Below are positions 61,860 through 64,000 of a stretch of DNA of 64,000 nucleotides, piece after piece. This DNA comes from Orthonyx spaldingii. Its lineage: Eukaryota; Chordata; Aves; Passeriformes; Orthonychidae. The stretch is taken from positions 694,925-758,924 of the forward strand of contig VZTJ01005702.1 in NCBI GenBank assembly GCA_013397795.1, in the 5' to 3' direction. The notes beneath the pieces were generated by a model that was given only the letters and a program-made list of their open reading frames with translations, searched no databases and was not told where the DNA came from. The position numbers were made by a program, and so were the translations under genes. Within the stretch, counting starts at the first letter, position 1; each line of letters opens with the position of its first letter.

Positions 61860-63430
61860 GTAATTTGCTTGCTGTTAAGGATTGGCAGAGATGTACCAGC
61901 AAAAATGAACTTACAAAATCCTTCAGAGCAGCAGGCGTTGTTAATGGGGCTTTAATTACCCAGGCACTTGTTGAAAACAAACATGACAGAACACAGGTGG
62001 TTCATCCAAGTTTTAGTGTACTGGTGGAGAGTTGTGATACCAGGTGGTAAAAGCAACTGAGAAGAACAGTACTTAAAGATTTATTTCTTACTAGAAGGAA
62101 GAGTTGAAAAGTTTATGCTAGAGAGCAATTAATATGATGGTGATCATGAAATGACACAGTCTCTGATCCCCTGGATGAGAAGAAGAGGTGACAGAACAGT
62201 CAGGGTCCTGGACAATGAGAAAATTACAAGTGTGATACTGATAATTAAAAAAGGGGAAGCAGGTGAGTTATTTTTAACCTGTCACTTCAGTTCTCCGATA
62301 AATTCTGAAACAAATAATTATGTGATATTTTGTAGGCACCCTTGAGATAACAAAATAAACAGTATCCACTATTAATTTGTCAAGAGAAAGTGTTAAGCCA
62401 GTCTTAATTTTTTTTTTCTAAAATAGCAACTCATTGGCAAGTAATAAAGAATCAGCAGGTGCTGCATTTGACACTCTTTCACATGTCCTTATAAGTAAAC
62501 TACAGAAAAATGGTCAAAATGAAATTGTTGAGGTATAGAATCAAAATTTATACAATACCCATTTTCTCAGGTGCTGTCAAAGGTTTGTAGTGAAAGTGAT
62601 AGGATGGATCAAGTGGGGATTTGGGTAGTATATATTGGGGTTTTCCTCCTTGTTCCCAAAGCGTTTTGATAACTTGAAGGAATTGCTAGGAAATAAAGTG
62701 AGACAGTTCAATAGCAACAAGTTCAAGGTACTACCCATAGGTAGTAAATGAATGGAAGCAGTCAATATTTGCCCTGAGGCAGTCTGCCAGCATGTGCACC
62801 AGTCGATGGAGCCATGAGAAGGGAGGTGAGTGCCAAGGCAGCAGCCTGCCACAAGAGGATCTGGGGCTTACAGAGAAGCACAGGATGAACTGGATCAGCA
62901 GCTCTGTGTGCAGAAGGCCAGTGTTGCTGCTGGTGGGGGAAGAAAGGTGAAAAACCAGGAATCAATCAGATACCGTTATTTCTGAATAGACCAGGGCAGG
63001 AGCTTTGCACATCATTTTGGGCGGTAAGAATGAAGAAAAATGAGGACTGCCTGGAAAGATGAATGTGTGGAAACTGTGAGAATGATTAGAGGGCTAGCAG
63101 ACATCACTCACTGGGTGAAAGACTTGGATTGGTTAATCTGAAGCAAGGGGGTGGAGGGGAACAAGGAAGCAGTCTTTGAAAATGAGAGTCTCTTGAGAGG
63201 AGGAGGAGGAAAATAAAATATATGCATAGTTATGGTAGCTGGGGCAAGGGGTAGTGGTTTTGATTCTACTGGATGTGAAGCAGAGATGACTCAAATTAGA
63301 CATAGGAAAATCTTTCTAAAAGCAAAGCACTGGAATAGATTCTGGAGTGGCAGTGTTGGTGATGCCTCATCACTACAAGTGGTTCGGACAGGTTAGCCAA
63401 ATCTGTCCTGGAAAAGATAGAAGTGCAAGG
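61860..63430 (+). mobile_element. Ancient CR1/L3-like LINE, degraded but collinear
   Basis: Pieces of a LINE ORF2 occur in the expected order on the plus strand. There is an endonuclease-like GxFNYPG stretch (about 61947), a GDHEM-like 'ggtgatcatgaaatgacaca' (about 62139), a PIFKKG-like 'gataattaaaaaaggggaag' (about 62240), then an RT segment reading AAFDTLSHVLISKLQKNG (62461-62514). Next comes an RMIRGL-like stretch (about 63083), and finally 'gcaaagcactggaatagatt' (KHWNRF, about 63320), equivalent to the YWNGL motif of the young CR1 at 23.2 kb. Stops and frameshifts are frequent and no tail octamers were recognised. This points to an insertion far older than the other CR1 copies in the window. 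It is non-functional. Confidence 0.6.
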
Positions 63431-64000
63431 TGATTCTGCTGTGGGACAAAATTATTCTGAGACTTCATTTTCTTCTTATCTTATGCTGTTCTGACTTTGT
63501 ATTTTTAAATTAAAAACCTTTTCTGAATTGCATTCCCTTCCTCTGTCTCTATTTTATGTCCTCTTTGATGTGATATGTTCTTTGAATAGTGCCGCTGATA
63601 CTTTTCTGCTCATCTGTTTTACACAATTCAAAATCTTAGAAATTGTTTGCATGACACTTTTGTTCCTAGTCCACAATAACAACCCGATACTTGACATAAC
63701 AATCACTGAGGAGCACGATTGCTTCGATGAAAATCTTGGCAAATAGTTAAGGAATTAGAAATACTTTTCAGTGTTTGTTTTCTGAGTACCCCTTGGCTTT
63801 TTTTTTTGGATTCTATCCTTCAAATATTTTATTCTTCATCTCTTCTACCTCCACCTGTTGTATTCTGTTCTCCAAAGCCAGTAAGTTTACTAGGAAGGCA
63901 TTTCTTGTTCCCCATACTTGCACAGTTCGTTCCGTCTTTAAGCACACTGCTTCCCTTGGTGTTGCCTGGTCTAACTAAAGGAGGAGCCCCATGTAGTTAC
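63431..64000. other. Noncoding right edge of window
   Basis: About 570 bases of AT-rich sequence to the window end. Short open frames on both strands (72 codons or fewer) have no recognised product. Nothing else is seen. Confidence 0.5.

Noticed and set aside
36901..64000. Expected neighbour gene IYD downstream of PPP1R14C
   Set aside because: No exon with the nitroreductase-like segments of IYD was recognised on either strand; it probably lies beyond the window.
1..64000. CRISPR arrays, operons, tRNA or rRNA genes, or a prokaryotic defence-type system
   Set aside because: The sequence is avian nuclear DNA. No regularly spaced repeats, tRNA-like cloverleaf or rRNA segments were recognised.

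Overview
This window is vertebrate nuclear DNA, almost certainly from a bird. The main evidence is a set of CR1 LINE copies that end in the avian CR1 octamer tail (ATTCTRTG-type repeats), together with a solo retroviral LTR, an AT-rich noncoding background and spliced micro-scale coding exons. There is no prokaryotic-style gene organisation. The long open frames that occur here are chance or transposon-derived.

One protein-coding gene is recognisable, on the + strand: the 3' part of PPP1R14C (KEPI, the PKC-potentiated inhibitor of protein phosphatase 1). Three coding exons are visible at 24850-24933, 26290-26322 and 35586-35660. All have clean AG/GT borders and phase-0 junctions. Together they encode the C-terminal 63 residues, ending in a KLSPPQKK-type tail. 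A 3' UTR of about 1.2 kb follows and carries an AATAAA signal at 36875. Exon 1, which should carry the PP1-inhibitory phospho-threonine segment, is not seen, so positions 1-24849 are read as the 3' part of a long intron 1.

Layout: 1-24849 is intron 1, with a GC-rich block near the left edge and three antisense CR1 copies. One of these (23156-23846) is young-looking and keeps an open reading frame for the reverse transcriptase C-terminus. 24850-36900 holds exons 2-4, introns 2 and 3 and the 3' UTR; intron 3 contains a sense CR1, an antisense CR1 and a possible alternative terminal exon. 36900-64000 is apparently intergenic. It holds low-complexity tracts, two perfect short-armed hairpins, two small tandem duplications, a modestly GC-rich block around 49.2-50.0 kb, a solo LTR (53293-53929), an assembly gap (58968-59038), a CR1 3' end and a cluster of very old CR1/L3-like LINE pieces from about 59.9 to 63.4 kb.

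I found no convincing new biological system. The observations most worth checking are the possible alternative C-terminal exon in intron 3, the 16-bp perfect hairpin at 57691-57731, the out-of-order ancient LINE cluster and the young CR1 as a phylogenetic marker.
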